From 1-14-0-10-45-29 sp964532715 (GTDB lineage Archaea > Micrarchaeota > Micrarchaeia > Anstonellales > Anstonellaceae), in the NCBI GenBank assembly GCA_964532715.1, contig CAZHIX010000029.1:1-14672 (forward strand): a DNA stretch of 14,672 nucleotides. The letters are read 5' to 3'. This document shows, piece after piece, positions 7,137-14,562 of this stretch. Under the pieces are notes generated by a model. The model made no database searches. It was not told the origin of the DNA and was given only the letters and a program-made list of their open reading frames with translations. Numbering within the stretch: position 1 is the first letter of the stretch; every line of letters starts with the position of its first letter. The translations under genes and the position numbers were made by a program.

Positions 7137-7751
7137 TTAAACCAATAATTTTTTTTGTATAATTTTTCCATTTGGAGTTTTTTCTTCAAATACTTGTTGA
7201 GTAAATGAATATACTTTTGCAGATTCAGAAGAATACATATCTTTTGGTAAACCTGCTTTTTCACATAATGCTTCGAAAAATTGAATAGGAGTAAAATTCC
7301 ATTCAGTGGCAACCTGTGCCAATAGAAGTCCAGAGCGATTTCCATATTCTATTACAAGACCGTCTTTACCGATTTTGATATTTTTATGTCGCTCACGGGC
7401 AGGGCATTTAAGTATTGAAGGAGTAGATAAAACACTTACTTCAAAGAGTATATTCTCAAGTTCGTGCTTAGGTATCGGTTCAAAACGCGGGTCGTTAGTA
7501 CATGCATGAATAGAAGCCAAAGCTACTGCGTCCAAAAGTTTTGGCGGGTTTTGAATAAAACCAATACAACCTCTAAGCTCGTGTTTTGGGTAAGTATGAA
7601 CAGTTACAAACACACTATGAGGTTGGTTAAAGATTTTTTTGCCCTTGTTTTCAAACTCTGCAAGTTTGAGACCACAAATATGACAAGTCGCTATGTTGCG
7701 CGCATATTGCACAAGAAGACGCCCGTCGCTAACACAAAACTCGTTGCTCAT
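7137..7751 (-). CDS. AMMECR1-domain protein
   Basis: The 204-residue protein matches the AMMECR1 family over its whole length. The signature 'ELRGCIGF' is at residues 58-65, followed by 'LLDAVALASIHACTNDPRFEPI', 'ELENILFEVSVLSTPS', and the C-terminal 'GNRSGLLLAQVATEWNFTP' with 'EALCEKAGLP'. The N-terminal CHICG is a local feature. AMMECR1 proteins are conserved in archaea and eukaryotes; their biochemical role is not firmly known, though archaeal and bacterial neighbours with MEMO and radical SAM proteins suggest a modification function. Here the neighbours are instead a winged-helix protein and an HD hydrolase downstream. The start ATG 7751 faces the + strand gene at 7803 across a 51-nt shared promoter region; no Shine-Dalgarno is evident. 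Confidence 0.9.
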   Translation of the reverse strand: MSNEFCVSDGRLLVQYARNIATCHICGLKLAEFENKGKKIFNQPHSVFVTVHTYPKHELRGCIGFIQNPPKLLDAVALASIHACTNDPRFEPIPKHELENILFEVSVLSTPSILKCPARERHKNIKIGKDGLVIEYGNRSGLLLAQVATEWNFTPIQFFEALCEKAGLPKDMYSSESAKVYSFTQQVFEEKTPNGKIIQKKLLV

Positions 7752-7774
7752 GAAACATATATACAGCCCAACCC

Positions 7775-7780
7775 TTATAT
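7775..7780. promoter_or_regulatory. Shared TATA-like element of a divergent leaderless gene pair
   Basis: TTATAT is centred at 7777.5, almost exactly midway between ATG 7751 (minus) and ATG 7803 (plus), about 25-26 nt from each. Both genes could therefore be leaderless and driven from one near-palindromic box. Two outer AT elements (ATATATA at 7757-7763 and GATATAATTA at 7790-7799) are alternatives that would give leaders of about 18 nt. Confidence 0.4.
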
Positions 7781-7802
7781 CACTAATGCGATATAATTAT
7801 AC

Positions 7803-8297
7803 ATGGAGTTTGTTAGTAGAATTCTGGCAATCAGAAAACCGCAACAGAACCTGCTTGATGAACTTGAAAAACAATATTTGCAGATAGCAAATGACTATGG
7901 ATACGTGCCAGTTCAAGCACCCGTTTTTTTGTGCGTTAAAAGACCAGATAGCCAAGTTTCAATTGAAGTGCAATTTGGAAATGAAGATAAAGTTGAACAG
8001 AGTCTGAAGAATTTAGTAAGAACCTCATCAGACACTTGCATTTTTATTACATCTTCAAAAGCCAGAACGCTCAGGCTTGAGGAGACACGCGCATTACTGT
8101 TAAAAAAATTTCAGATAAAACAACAAAAATATTATTTTTTTGATATTGAGAATCATAGAAAAATTACGGCGAACGTTGAGTGGGAGAAATTTTCATCAAG
8201 AGCAAACAGACCCGATTGGGCAATAGCAGGACCAATGCCATCGCAACCTATTTTTAGAAAGAAAATTCAAAGAAATCCTACAGGGAATGTAGATTAG
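7803..8297 (+). CDS. Unrecognised protein, possible restriction-endonuclease-like fold
   Basis: This 164-residue soluble protein is not recognised. Its middle reads 'QVSIEVQFGNEDKVEQSLKN' and then 'TSSDTCIFITSSKARTL', an acidic strand followed by a helix and a second hydrophobic strand. That order is reminiscent of PD-(D/E)xK-like folds (E55-x-Q57 in place of ExK), but the motif is not canonical and the idea is weak. Before the C-terminal end 'RPDWAIAGPMPSQPIF' looks like a conserved tail, and the last residues are basic. It is divergent from AMMECR1 and uses the same promoter region; the 26-nt distance to the TATA-like box supports ATG 7803. Confidence 0.55.
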   Translation: MEFVSRILAIRKPQQNLLDELEKQYLQIANDYGYVPVQAPVFLCVKRPDSQVSIEVQFGNEDKVEQSLKNLVRTSSDTCIFITSSKARTLRLEETRALLLKKFQIKQQKYYFFDIENHRKITANVEWEKFSSRANRPDWAIAGPMPSQPIFRKKIQRNPTGNVD

Positions 8298-8343
8298 TAG
8301 TACAGAGTGAATAGAAAAAACAGATACACACATAATCAATACA

Positions 8344-8351
8344 TTTATATT
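8344..8351 (+). promoter_or_regulatory. TATA-like box for the gene at 8372
   Basis: TTTATATT is centred 25 nt before ATG 8372, the position expected for a leaderless transcript. This supports ATG 8372 over the in-frame ATGs at 8381 and 8387. Confidence 0.45.
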
Positions 8352-8371
8352 GATAAATTAACACAATATAT

Positions 8372-8968
8372 ATGTTTTATATGTGCATGATAACAAAAAA
8401 CAAAAATTCGGAAGTAAATAATCGACGAATTTTTAGCAAAAAAGATACAAAATGTCTTGTTGAGTACGTATTTTCAAAAGCTGAACAAAAAGAAGCTAAA
8501 AAAACTAAAGCCCAAAGAGTCCTTGAGATAAATATAGAAAAATTTGCTTCTTTAAAAAAATGCAATATAACCAAAGAACGAGTTGAATCACTCAGAGATA
8601 GTTTGCTTGAACTTGACCAAAAAAATGAAATGTTTGAAATTGAGAATACACAGGTGTCTAATTCAAAAAAAATAATCTTGAAATTTTTTGCATCGGTGGT
8701 ACCAATAGCATTGTATTGGCCACTGATCACGGATGCTATAGATAAACAGATTTTTGAGCTAAACACAGGGATTACGCAGATAAAGGATGTTGTCTTTTGC
8801 TGGTTAAATAACTATTTTATACATGTACCGATGTTTGCGTCAATAAGTCAATTCGTAGATTCGGTTTTGTTATTCTCACAAAAACAGAACAGTTATATCA
8901 AGATTTCGTTCAAACTTGATGGATTTATAGAACAAAAATTATTGCAAGGACTTGATGAGAAGGAATAA
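8372..8968 (+). CDS. Unrecognised protein with one hydrophobic segment and a charged helical N-terminal half
   Basis: This 198-residue protein is not recognised. Residues about 35-92 are highly charged and likely helical ('FSKAEQKEAKKTKAQRVLEI' through 'ESLRDSLLELDQKNEMFEI'). A hydrophobic stretch, 'IILKFFASVVPIALYWPLI', at about 101-119 may be a membrane helix or a buried helix. The C-terminal half alternates aromatic and polar segments and ends acidic (LDEKE). It lies 74 nt after the previous gene, has its own TATA-like box, and precedes another unknown gene by 53 nt. Coding status rests on length, the upstream promoter and lack of a better frame. Confidence 0.55.
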   Translation: MFYMCMITKNKNSEVNNRRIFSKKDTKCLVEYVFSKAEQKEAKKTKAQRVLEINIEKFASLKKCNITKERVESLRDSLLELDQKNEMFEIENTQVSNSKKIILKFFASVVPIALYWPLITDAIDKQIFELNTGITQIKDVVFCWLNNYFIHVPMFASISQFVDSVLLFSQKQNSYIKISFKLDGFIEQKLLQGLDEKE

Positions 8969-9021
8969 ATACTATTGTCTCCTATTTAGACATGCTAAAA
9001 TTGATATAGTATGGAGAGAAT

Positions 9022-9798
9022 ATGCCACACCCATCTCAAGCAAGAAAACAAGTTGATCATGCGGTTCATCAACAGCCTAAGCTGGAGGACATTGATAGTT
9101 GGATCAAACGAGTATACCCTCAAGGATATAAAACACTTGTAGATGCCAAGGCGATTCAATTTTCACAAGATTCACAAGAGGAATTTTGTTTCTTATTTCC
9201 AAACAAAAAATTTAATGCACTTGAGTCGTTCTATTTGCAATGTTTAGAAGAAAAAGAGAGTAGCATTGAAAATGCGCATTTTTGGGTAAGTATTTTTCTT
9301 GAAAGAGTACGGACTCCGTGGTACAAAAATAATGCGAAGGGATTTATTGAAACCCGTAATCTTTCAGTAAATGAAATGAGAGTGATAAAAGCGTTTTTTG
9401 TCATGCTTGATGATTATGAGAAAAAACTTGAAAACCATGGGCTGGTGGATGAAAAACAATTATTAGCAATTTCTAACACATCAAACGACACTAAAGAGAA
9501 GAATATGATAAGACTCCTACTTTCTAGAAGAGAATTCATAAAAAAGTACGGCGGTTCAAAAAGATTACAGCTTCAGTGGTTGACAGAACTTCTTAGAGAT
9601 GCATATTCCATAGATACGGACTCACCGATGAGTATAGCAGGACAACGACCCATGTTTGAAACAAATAAAGACAAGACTAGCCCACAAGTAGTAGCAGTAC
9701 AAATTTCAAGAGATATTTTTGAAAAGACATTTCAAGATATTGGGATGAGTAAAGACGAAGCCAGGGTAGCTCGGATTGAGCTTTCAATGAAATTTTAG
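9022..9798 (+). CDS. Unrecognised soluble protein, mostly helical
   Basis: This 258-residue protein is not recognised. It has no signal peptide or membrane segment. The sequence is rich in amphipathic helices, e.g. 'LSVNEMRVIKAFFVMLDDYE' and 'KRLQLQWLTELLRDAYSI'. Its C-terminus has 'QISRDIFEKTFQDIGMSKD' followed by 'EARVARIELSMKF'. ATG 9022 is preceded by GGAGAG at 9013-9018, a fair ribosome binding site with short spacing (3 nt). An overlapping ATG at 9011 is in another frame. The gene ends 65 nt before the ThyX-like gene, which has its own TATA-like box, so any functional link is only positional. Confidence 0.6.
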   Translation: MPHPSQARKQVDHAVHQQPKLEDIDSWIKRVYPQGYKTLVDAKAIQFSQDSQEEFCFLFPNKKFNALESFYLQCLEEKESSIENAHFWVSIFLERVRTPWYKNNAKGFIETRNLSVNEMRVIKAFFVMLDDYEKKLENHGLVDEKQLLAISNTSNDTKEKNMIRLLLSRREFIKKYGGSKRLQLQWLTELLRDAYSIDTDSPMSIAGQRPMFETNKDKTSPQVVAVQISRDIFEKTFQDIGMSKDEARVARIELSMKF

Positions 9799-9832
9799 CA
9801 CATATTTAACACTCGTTTCGCATTTCCACCCT

Positions 9833-9841
9833 AATTAAAAT
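9833..9841 (+). promoter_or_regulatory. TATA-like box for the ThyX-like gene
   Basis: AATTAAAAT is centred about 27 nt upstream of ATG 9864, fitting a leaderless mRNA. No Shine-Dalgarno precedes the ATG. Confidence 0.4.
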
Positions 9842-9863
9842 CTTTAACTCACTTAAACTAGTT

Positions 9864-11495
9864 ATGGAAGAGTTTACTTCGGATCAAAAAAAGATTCTTT
9901 GTCGTTTTTGCACAAACACAGATAAACCTACATTTGGACTCGTTAATTTACCACAAGTGGTTTGCGGAGCTCTTTTTTCAAGATACTCGCGCTCTACAAA
10001 ATCTGCAAGACGTGTTCTTCTTGAAGAATTTATTTTAGACCCACAGATGAAGTTTGATGAAATAGTAGGAGAAAACAAAAATTCTGCCATGAGCCAGTTA
10101 GTTGCAACTCAAAAGGCAGAAAGCTTCTATGACCGAGTACTTGTAGGTTATGGAGATGACTCTGTCGCGGAGTTGGGCGGGGCGCACATCGCATGTGAAG
10201 AAGTATCAAATCTTGCAACTAAATTCATACAAGACGCACGCATAGGGATTTCACCACTTGAAAAAAGCACACGCTATGTTTATTTTCATCAAAAAAATGA
10301 AAATGGAAAATATAGATATTACCAAGGAGCCGAGATTGTAGATTCACAAGAGTATATCAAAACATGTGATTTACTATTTGACACTTATGTTAGATTACAA
10401 CACCCACTTGGAGAATACCTTAGAAAGAAGTATCCGAAACCCCAACCAAAACCAAATGAGGAGCCGATTTCTGATCGCGCATATGAATCTACAATAAAAG
10501 CTAAAGTTTGCGATCTTTTGAGGGGATTGCTTCCTGCATCAACACTTACAAATACAGGACTTTACGGTAATGGACGGGCATTTGAGTATTTACTTACAAG
10601 AATGTATTTTGCAGATTTGCCAGAAATAAACGCCCTTGCGACACAGATGCAAAACGAATTATCCCTTGCTATCCCGTCTTTCGTGAAGAGAGCAAACGAC
10701 AAACATGGACAGGCAACACAACAGTATTGGAAAGCGTGCAAAAAAGAAACAAAAGAAGAAATAACACGACTTGCACTTGAACAAAAAAATAAGCAAAATC
10801 CAGAGGTTGTATTAATTGAGTATGACAATGATGCCGAACAAAAAATAGTTGCCTCAATACTTTTCTCAGAAGGAGAAATTGACTATCAATCTGCTAAATC
10901 AAAAGCATATGAGATGACAAATGAAGAGCGTCTTTGCATATTGTCAGCATATGTTGGATTACGTTCAAACCGTCGGCACAAGCCAGACCGCGCATTTGAA
11001 CATGCCCATTACACATTTGCGATTTGTGGCAATTTCGGCCAGTTCCGCGATTTACACCGCCACCGTATGCTCACTCAGAAAAGACAATTGCTCTCCTGCA
11101 ATTGGGGCTACGACGTCCCACAAGAATTAAAAGATGCCGGTTTGGCAGAAGAATTTGAAAAAGCGATGCAAGAGGCGAAGAGGACTTACGATGCGCTTGT
11201 CTCTTCCAAGGGTCTTGCCCTCGCACAATATGTTGTACCGATGGCATATCGCTTGCGCTGGTATTTTCATTTGAATTTGCGCGAAGCATTTCACTTAATA
11301 GAATTGCGCTCGATGCCACAGGGACATGAAGATTATCGCAGAGTGGCGATAAAAATGCATGATGAGATTTTGCGAGTGCACCCACGACTTGCATCATTTA
11401 TGAAATTTGTTAATAGAGAAAATGTTTCTCTTGAGCGTCTTGAAGCAGAGAAAAAAATAGATGAGAAGTTAAAGAAACTAAATGAAAAGAATTAA
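9864..11495 (+). CDS. thyX: Double-length ThyX-like (flavin-dependent thymidylate synthase family) protein
   Basis: The 543-residue protein contains two ThyX-like halves. The N-terminal half (about 35-275) has 'YGDDSVAELGGAHIACEEVS', 'ISPLEKSTRYVYF' and 'LLPASTLTNTGLYGNGRAFE'. The C-terminal half (about 355-520) has 'NFGQFRDLHRHRMLTQKRQL', 'QYVVPMAYRLRWYFHLNLRE' and 'AFHLIELRSMPQGHEDYRR'. ThyX makes dTMP from dUMP with FAD and methylenetetrahydrofolate, and its signature is RHRxxSxxxxSxR. Here the C-terminal half keeps RHR (399-401) but not the serines and final Arg, while the N-terminal half keeps SPLEKSTR (130-137) but reads ARI where RHR should be. A composite site across the halves, or loss of activity, are both possible. 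Normal ThyX is roughly 200-270 residues; double-length relatives exist. A Lys/Glu-rich tail ends the protein. Confidence 0.8.
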   Translation: MEEFTSDQKKILCRFCTNTDKPTFGLVNLPQVVCGALFSRYSRSTKSARRVLLEEFILDPQMKFDEIVGENKNSAMSQLVATQKAESFYDRVLVGYGDDSVAELGGAHIACEEVSNLATKFIQDARIGISPLEKSTRYVYFHQKNENGKYRYYQGAEIVDSQEYIKTCDLLFDTYVRLQHPLGEYLRKKYPKPQPKPNEEPISDRAYESTIKAKVCDLLRGLLPASTLTNTGLYGNGRAFEYLLTRMYFADLPEINALATQMQNELSLAIPSFVKRANDKHGQATQQYWKACKKETKEEITRLALEQKNKQNPEVVLIEYDNDAEQKIVASILFSEGEIDYQSAKSKAYEMTNEERLCILSAYVGLRSNRRHKPDRAFEHAHYTFAICGNFGQFRDLHRHRMLTQKRQLLSCNWGYDVPQELKDAGLAEEFEKAMQEAKRTYDALVSSKGLALAQYVVPMAYRLRWYFHLNLREAFHLIELRSMPQGHEDYRRVAIKMHDEILRVHPRLASFMKFVNRENVSLERLEAEKKIDEKLKKLNEKN

Positions 11496-11562
11496 CAAGA
11501 CTTATTATAAATTGAGTTAACATATACCCATCAGCATATCCACATTCAAATTTGCAATTGAG

Positions 11563-11568
11563 TTTTTT
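11563..11568 (+). terminator. T6 run after the ThyX-like gene
   Basis: The 191-nt gap 11496-11686 holds a T6 run about 70 nt after the ThyX stop, a plausible archaeal poly-T terminator. The rest of the gap contains no convincing gene; a 12-codon GTG-started frame near 11622 is too short to support. A weak TATA-like GTATAG at 11662-11667 lies about 25 nt before the next start codon. Confidence 0.3.
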
Positions 11569-11686
11569 GTAAGTTTATCGGTTAATTTGCATTATACTTA
11601 GCAATAAAAGAGGGATTTGATGTGAAGGTATGTATAAAAGCATTTGTTAGACATAAATAAAGTATAGTAAAATTGGAAGTGGTTTT

Positions 11687-13396
11687 GTGCGTAACGTATT
11701 TTTGTTTACAATGATTCTTGTGTTATGCGGAGCATTTTTTGCTCAGGCGTTTGTGGGAACTGATACTACAGTAAATTATGAGCAGAGTAGTTTAAGCATC
11801 CAAAGAAATCTCATAATAAAACAAGCAGGGTATGTGAGTTCTAATACTGGAGCTGCACTTGAAAAATATGAGAGTATAGTTCAGTTGATAATAAAAAATA
11901 ATGCTAATGTAGCTAAAGACAATGCAGTGATCACAGAGGATTTAACATATATACCAATTGGTTCAAGAGTTGAATTTAATATACAACCAATAATTGATGG
12001 AAATTACGCAAGATGGAAAGTAGATAAACTTGAAGCCGATCAGACATTGATAATTAGATTTACTACGCCTTCAATAATATCTAAAAGTGCATTTGAAAAA
12101 CTAAACCCACCCAAAATAGAATTTGAAAAAAAACAGGCTATTTTACACACTACTGAAAGTACACGTGTTGGTTCAACGATTCAAGTGACGATAAGTGATG
12201 TGAGGGGAGTCGTAATACCAAACGCATATATTCAGATAAATTACCCAGATGGAGAATCAAAAGTTGCACAAACAGACGCAACAGGTCAACTTAAACTAAT
12301 TGCACAACAAGTTGGCGTTTATTCATTTAATACTGCAGATTATGAGATACAAAACCTTGCACTAACCACAGTATCTCAAACAACTCAACAAGAGGAAGAA
12401 CAAACCCCCAACAATAATCAACAAAAACCAGTGGAAAATCAATCAACAGAACAAATAAACATTGTTGAAATGATATACTCAAATTGGCAGATAATAGTGT
12501 TGATAATTATACTTATAGTTGCATATTTTGTGTATAGATACCTAAGTGCACCAGTAGAAACAGAAGAATCAGTTATTCCCCCAGCACCAGCTACACGCCC
12601 AGCTATTGACTCTGAGAGAAAAGATGAAATAATGGCACGTGCACAGAAAATGAATGAGAATAAACCAGAGGATAGCGGGTTTACAGACACACACAATAAA
12701 GATGAATCTGAAAACCAAGAATTAGATACATATGGTTTAATACAAAAAAGACGTATGAGCGCTCATAATAATATTGATGAAACTACTCAAGATACAGAGA
12801 ATACACAAAATAATTTTTCAAGCCAAAAACAAATAGACGAACTTTTAGACAAAGAAGAAGATGAAAAAGACATATTGACAACAGAACAGGAACACACACA
12901 AAAAGAGATAGATAGTGTAGATGATGCTGAAATTGACGAAGATGCGATAAGAAAAACTATTGAAGAACTTGAACAGCTTAGAAAAGAGCTCAAAACAAAA
13001 TCAGAACAACATGATCAGCAGATAAATGAAGATGGGCAAAATGAGAGACAAGAGCACGAGGGGAGTGTAGAGCAAAAAGAAATGGAATTTCAAGAGATTG
13101 GTGAAACTTCAGCTATGCCATTACAGTCCATAGTACAAAGCGCACGAAAATCTCAAAGAGAATCAAGTATGAATGAAGATATTACACAACTTCTAAAAGA
13201 AGAACATGAAGAGACTAAGAATGCAGTTGAAAAAAAGAAATCAAAGAATTTGACTAAAAAGATAAAAGTAAAATCAAAAAAAGTGAAAACAACAAAACAA
13301 AAAGAAGTTAATAAAATAAAACAGACAAAAAAATTAAAACCCAAAAAACCTAAATCCACAAAAATTATTTCAAAAAACAAGAAGAAAAAGAAATAG
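11687..13396 (+). CDS. Exported membrane-anchored protein with acidic then lysine-rich cytoplasmic tail
   Basis: The 569-residue protein begins with a signal peptide (residues 1-22, hydrophobic core FLFTMILVLCGAFFAQAF). Residues about 25-230 form an extracellular beta-rich region; about 150-220 resembles a regulatory carboxypeptidase/Ig-like domain ('GSTIQVTISDVRGVVIPNAY', 'DGESKVAQTDATGQLKL'). A Gln/Asn/Thr-rich stalk (229-256) leads to one membrane helix at about 267-286. The following ~225 residues are Glu/Asp/Gln-rich with coiled-coil character ('RKTIEELEQLRKELKTK'). The last 54 residues contain 28 lysines. The extracellular part resembles cell-surface archaeal proteins, but no family is recognised. 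The start GTG 11687 follows GGAAGTGG (11675-11682); Met9 would truncate the signal peptide. Lysine tails often bind nucleic acid, ribosomes or acidic lipids; that role here is inference. Confidence 0.75.
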   Translation: MRNVFLFTMILVLCGAFFAQAFVGTDTTVNYEQSSLSIQRNLIIKQAGYVSSNTGAALEKYESIVQLIIKNNANVAKDNAVITEDLTYIPIGSRVEFNIQPIIDGNYARWKVDKLEADQTLIIRFTTPSIISKSAFEKLNPPKIEFEKKQAILHTTESTRVGSTIQVTISDVRGVVIPNAYIQINYPDGESKVAQTDATGQLKLIAQQVGVYSFNTADYEIQNLALTTVSQTTQQEEEQTPNNNQQKPVENQSTEQINIVEMIYSNWQIIVLIIILIVAYFVYRYLSAPVETEESVIPPAPATRPAIDSERKDEIMARAQKMNENKPEDSGFTDTHNKDESENQELDTYGLIQKRRMSAHNNIDETTQDTENTQNNFSSQKQIDELLDKEEDEKDILTTEQEHTQKEIDSVDDAEIDEDAIRKTIEELEQLRKELKTKSEQHDQQINEDGQNERQEHEGSVEQKEMEFQEIGETSAMPLQSIVQSARKSQRESSMNEDITQLLKEEHEETKNAVEKKKSKNLTKKIKVKSKKVKTTKQKEVNKIKQTKKLKPKKPKSTKIISKNKKKKK

Positions 13397-13471
13397 ACGA
13401 TAGTGAATGCACGCTATTTGAAGAATTTTAGCTTGTTTGCTTAGGTCTGAAAAGATGTGTGACAGGAGTTG

Positions 13472-13493
13472 TTTTGAGTCTATTGACTCCAAA
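13472..13493. repeat. Imperfect inverted repeat in the gap before the metallopeptidase gene
   Basis: TTTTGAGTC pairs with GACTCCAAA across a TATT loop, eight of nine pairs matching, followed by a T-rich stretch (CCTATTTTATTTT). It may end the upstream transcript. The T-rich part at about 13496-13507 also falls where a TATA element for the gene at 13526 would be. Confidence 0.35.
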
Positions 13494-13525
13494 CCTATTT
13501 TATTTTGATATGTGAAGATTAGAAT

Positions 13526-13966
13526 ATGCAAATAGAAAAGGCATTAGACATCCAAGAAATGATAGATGAAATAGTTAGCACGCTAAATTATGAAGATGCG
13601 AATAATGCCCAGAGTAGCGCACATTTGAATCAGCATAGAATAATTTGTATGCGCTCGTTTGATTCAACTGCTAAAGCATATGCAAGAATTTGGTCGTTCC
13701 CACAGATGTGGCAAAAAGCACTTGATGTTTCAACTTTTTATGTGATTGAAGTTTTAGCACAGCACTTTGATAAATTACCTCAAGATAAAAAAGAACAAAC
13801 ACTAATTCATGAGCTTTTACATATTCCAAAAACGTTTTCAGGAGCGCTACTTGACCATAACCACCCAACAGCGCCAGTTAATCAAACACGCACTATGAAG
13901 CTTTGGAAAGAGTATATAAGAAAAAAACAAATAATGGAACGAATAAGAGATATTAATCAAGATTGA
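13526..13966 (+). CDS. Small putative zinc metallopeptidase (phage-metallopeptidase/SprT-like, HELLH)
   Basis: The 146-residue protein carries 'LIHELLHIPKTFSGALLDH': the HExxH zinc motif (His95, Glu96, His99) followed 12 residues later by His111, a possible third ligand. Upstream are 'IICMRSFDSTAKAYARIW' and 'STFYVIEVLAQHFDKL', which match the family of small archaeal and phage putative metallopeptidases. Members are thought to be cytoplasmic zinc peptidases, but substrates are unknown. Its 3' end overlaps the convergent endonuclease-subunit gene by 14 nt. The upstream gap of 129 nt holds an inverted repeat and a T-rich stretch. ATG 13526 has no Shine-Dalgarno and may be leaderless. Confidence 0.75.
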   Translation: MQIEKALDIQEMIDEIVSTLNYEDANNAQSSAHLNQHRIICMRSFDSTAKAYARIWSFPQMWQKALDVSTFYVIEVLAQHFDKLPQDKKEQTLIHELLHIPKTFSGALLDHNHPTAPVNQTRTMKLWKEYIRKKQIMERIRDINQD

Positions 13967-14477
13967 ATTTATTCACTTTTACAAATGAAGGAGTTTTATC
14001 TTCTATAAACGCCAATACCAATTCCATTCTGAGTTGACGGGCAACTGCTATTTGCATATTAAGAGATTTTACAGATACTCCCCATTTGGAGTCAACCAAT
14101 CTTAGAAGAATTTGAGCTCGCTCTTGCTCTCTGCCAACACCACGTGCATAAACTCTCCAATATTGCACAGAGTGAGTATTAAAACGCACAATTCTCCCCG
14201 CAGAACGTAGATTTGAATACAGTATAAACTGTTCATTTGCACTTGGAAGTTTACCGATTGATTTTGGAGCTTTTGTTTTGAAAGTTTTTAGAATTTGATC
14301 TATACTCATCTTTTTTTTATTTTCATATACTTCTGTAAGTCCAAATGATAGCAAATATGCAGTCTCAAGCGGATGAAGAATTACTTCTGATTCAAAACTT
14401 TTTCCAAAACCAGATTGCAATATGCTCACTTGCTCATTTGTATTTGCAACAAATTGCCCATCAATATAGTTTACCAT
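13953..14477 (-). CDS. endA: tRNA-splicing endonuclease subunit, probably structural (non-catalytic)
   Basis: The 174-residue protein has the archaeal EndA layout: an N-terminal domain with 'SGFGKSF' and 'VILHPLETAYLLSFG', and a C-terminal domain with 'LYSNLRSAGRIVRFN', 'QYWRVYARG' and 'RQLRMELVLAFIED'. EndA cuts introns out of pre-tRNA and its catalytic triad is Tyr, His, Lys. Here Tyr110 is kept, but the His position (normally in an EHS/EHA context) reads 'QERAQ', giving Arg120, and the Lys position (normally VRKxL) reads 'LRMEL', giving Met151. Loss of two of three residues is typical of structural subunits in heteromeric archaeal endonucleases, so a catalytic partner should be encoded elsewhere. 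The gene converges on the metallopeptidase with a 14-nt overlap. ATG 14477 has only a weak TTTTTACA element about 25 nt upstream. Confidence 0.8.
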   Translation of the reverse strand: MVNYIDGQFVANTNEQVSILQSGFGKSFESEVILHPLETAYLLSFGLTEVYENKKKMSIDQILKTFKTKAPKSIGKLPSANEQFILYSNLRSAGRIVRFNTHSVQYWRVYARGVGREQERAQILLRLVDSKWGVSVKSLNMQIAVARQLRMELVLAFIEDKTPSFVKVNKFNLD

Positions 14478-14562
14478 AGAACTCTTAGAATGCGCGCATG
14501 TAAAAACCTTACGATACCACTAATTTTCTAATCATTACATCAGATTTGCTCAAAGAGCACTC

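Noticed and set aside
11616..11658. A tiny GTG-started frame of 12 codons before the membrane-protein gene.
   Set aside because: Too short and without a clear ribosome binding site or conserved pattern to support a call.
12439..13380. Several minus-strand frames rich in Ser, Phe and Val opposite the membrane protein.
   Set aside because: They are reverse readings of Glu/Lys-rich codons in the real gene and show no domain pattern.
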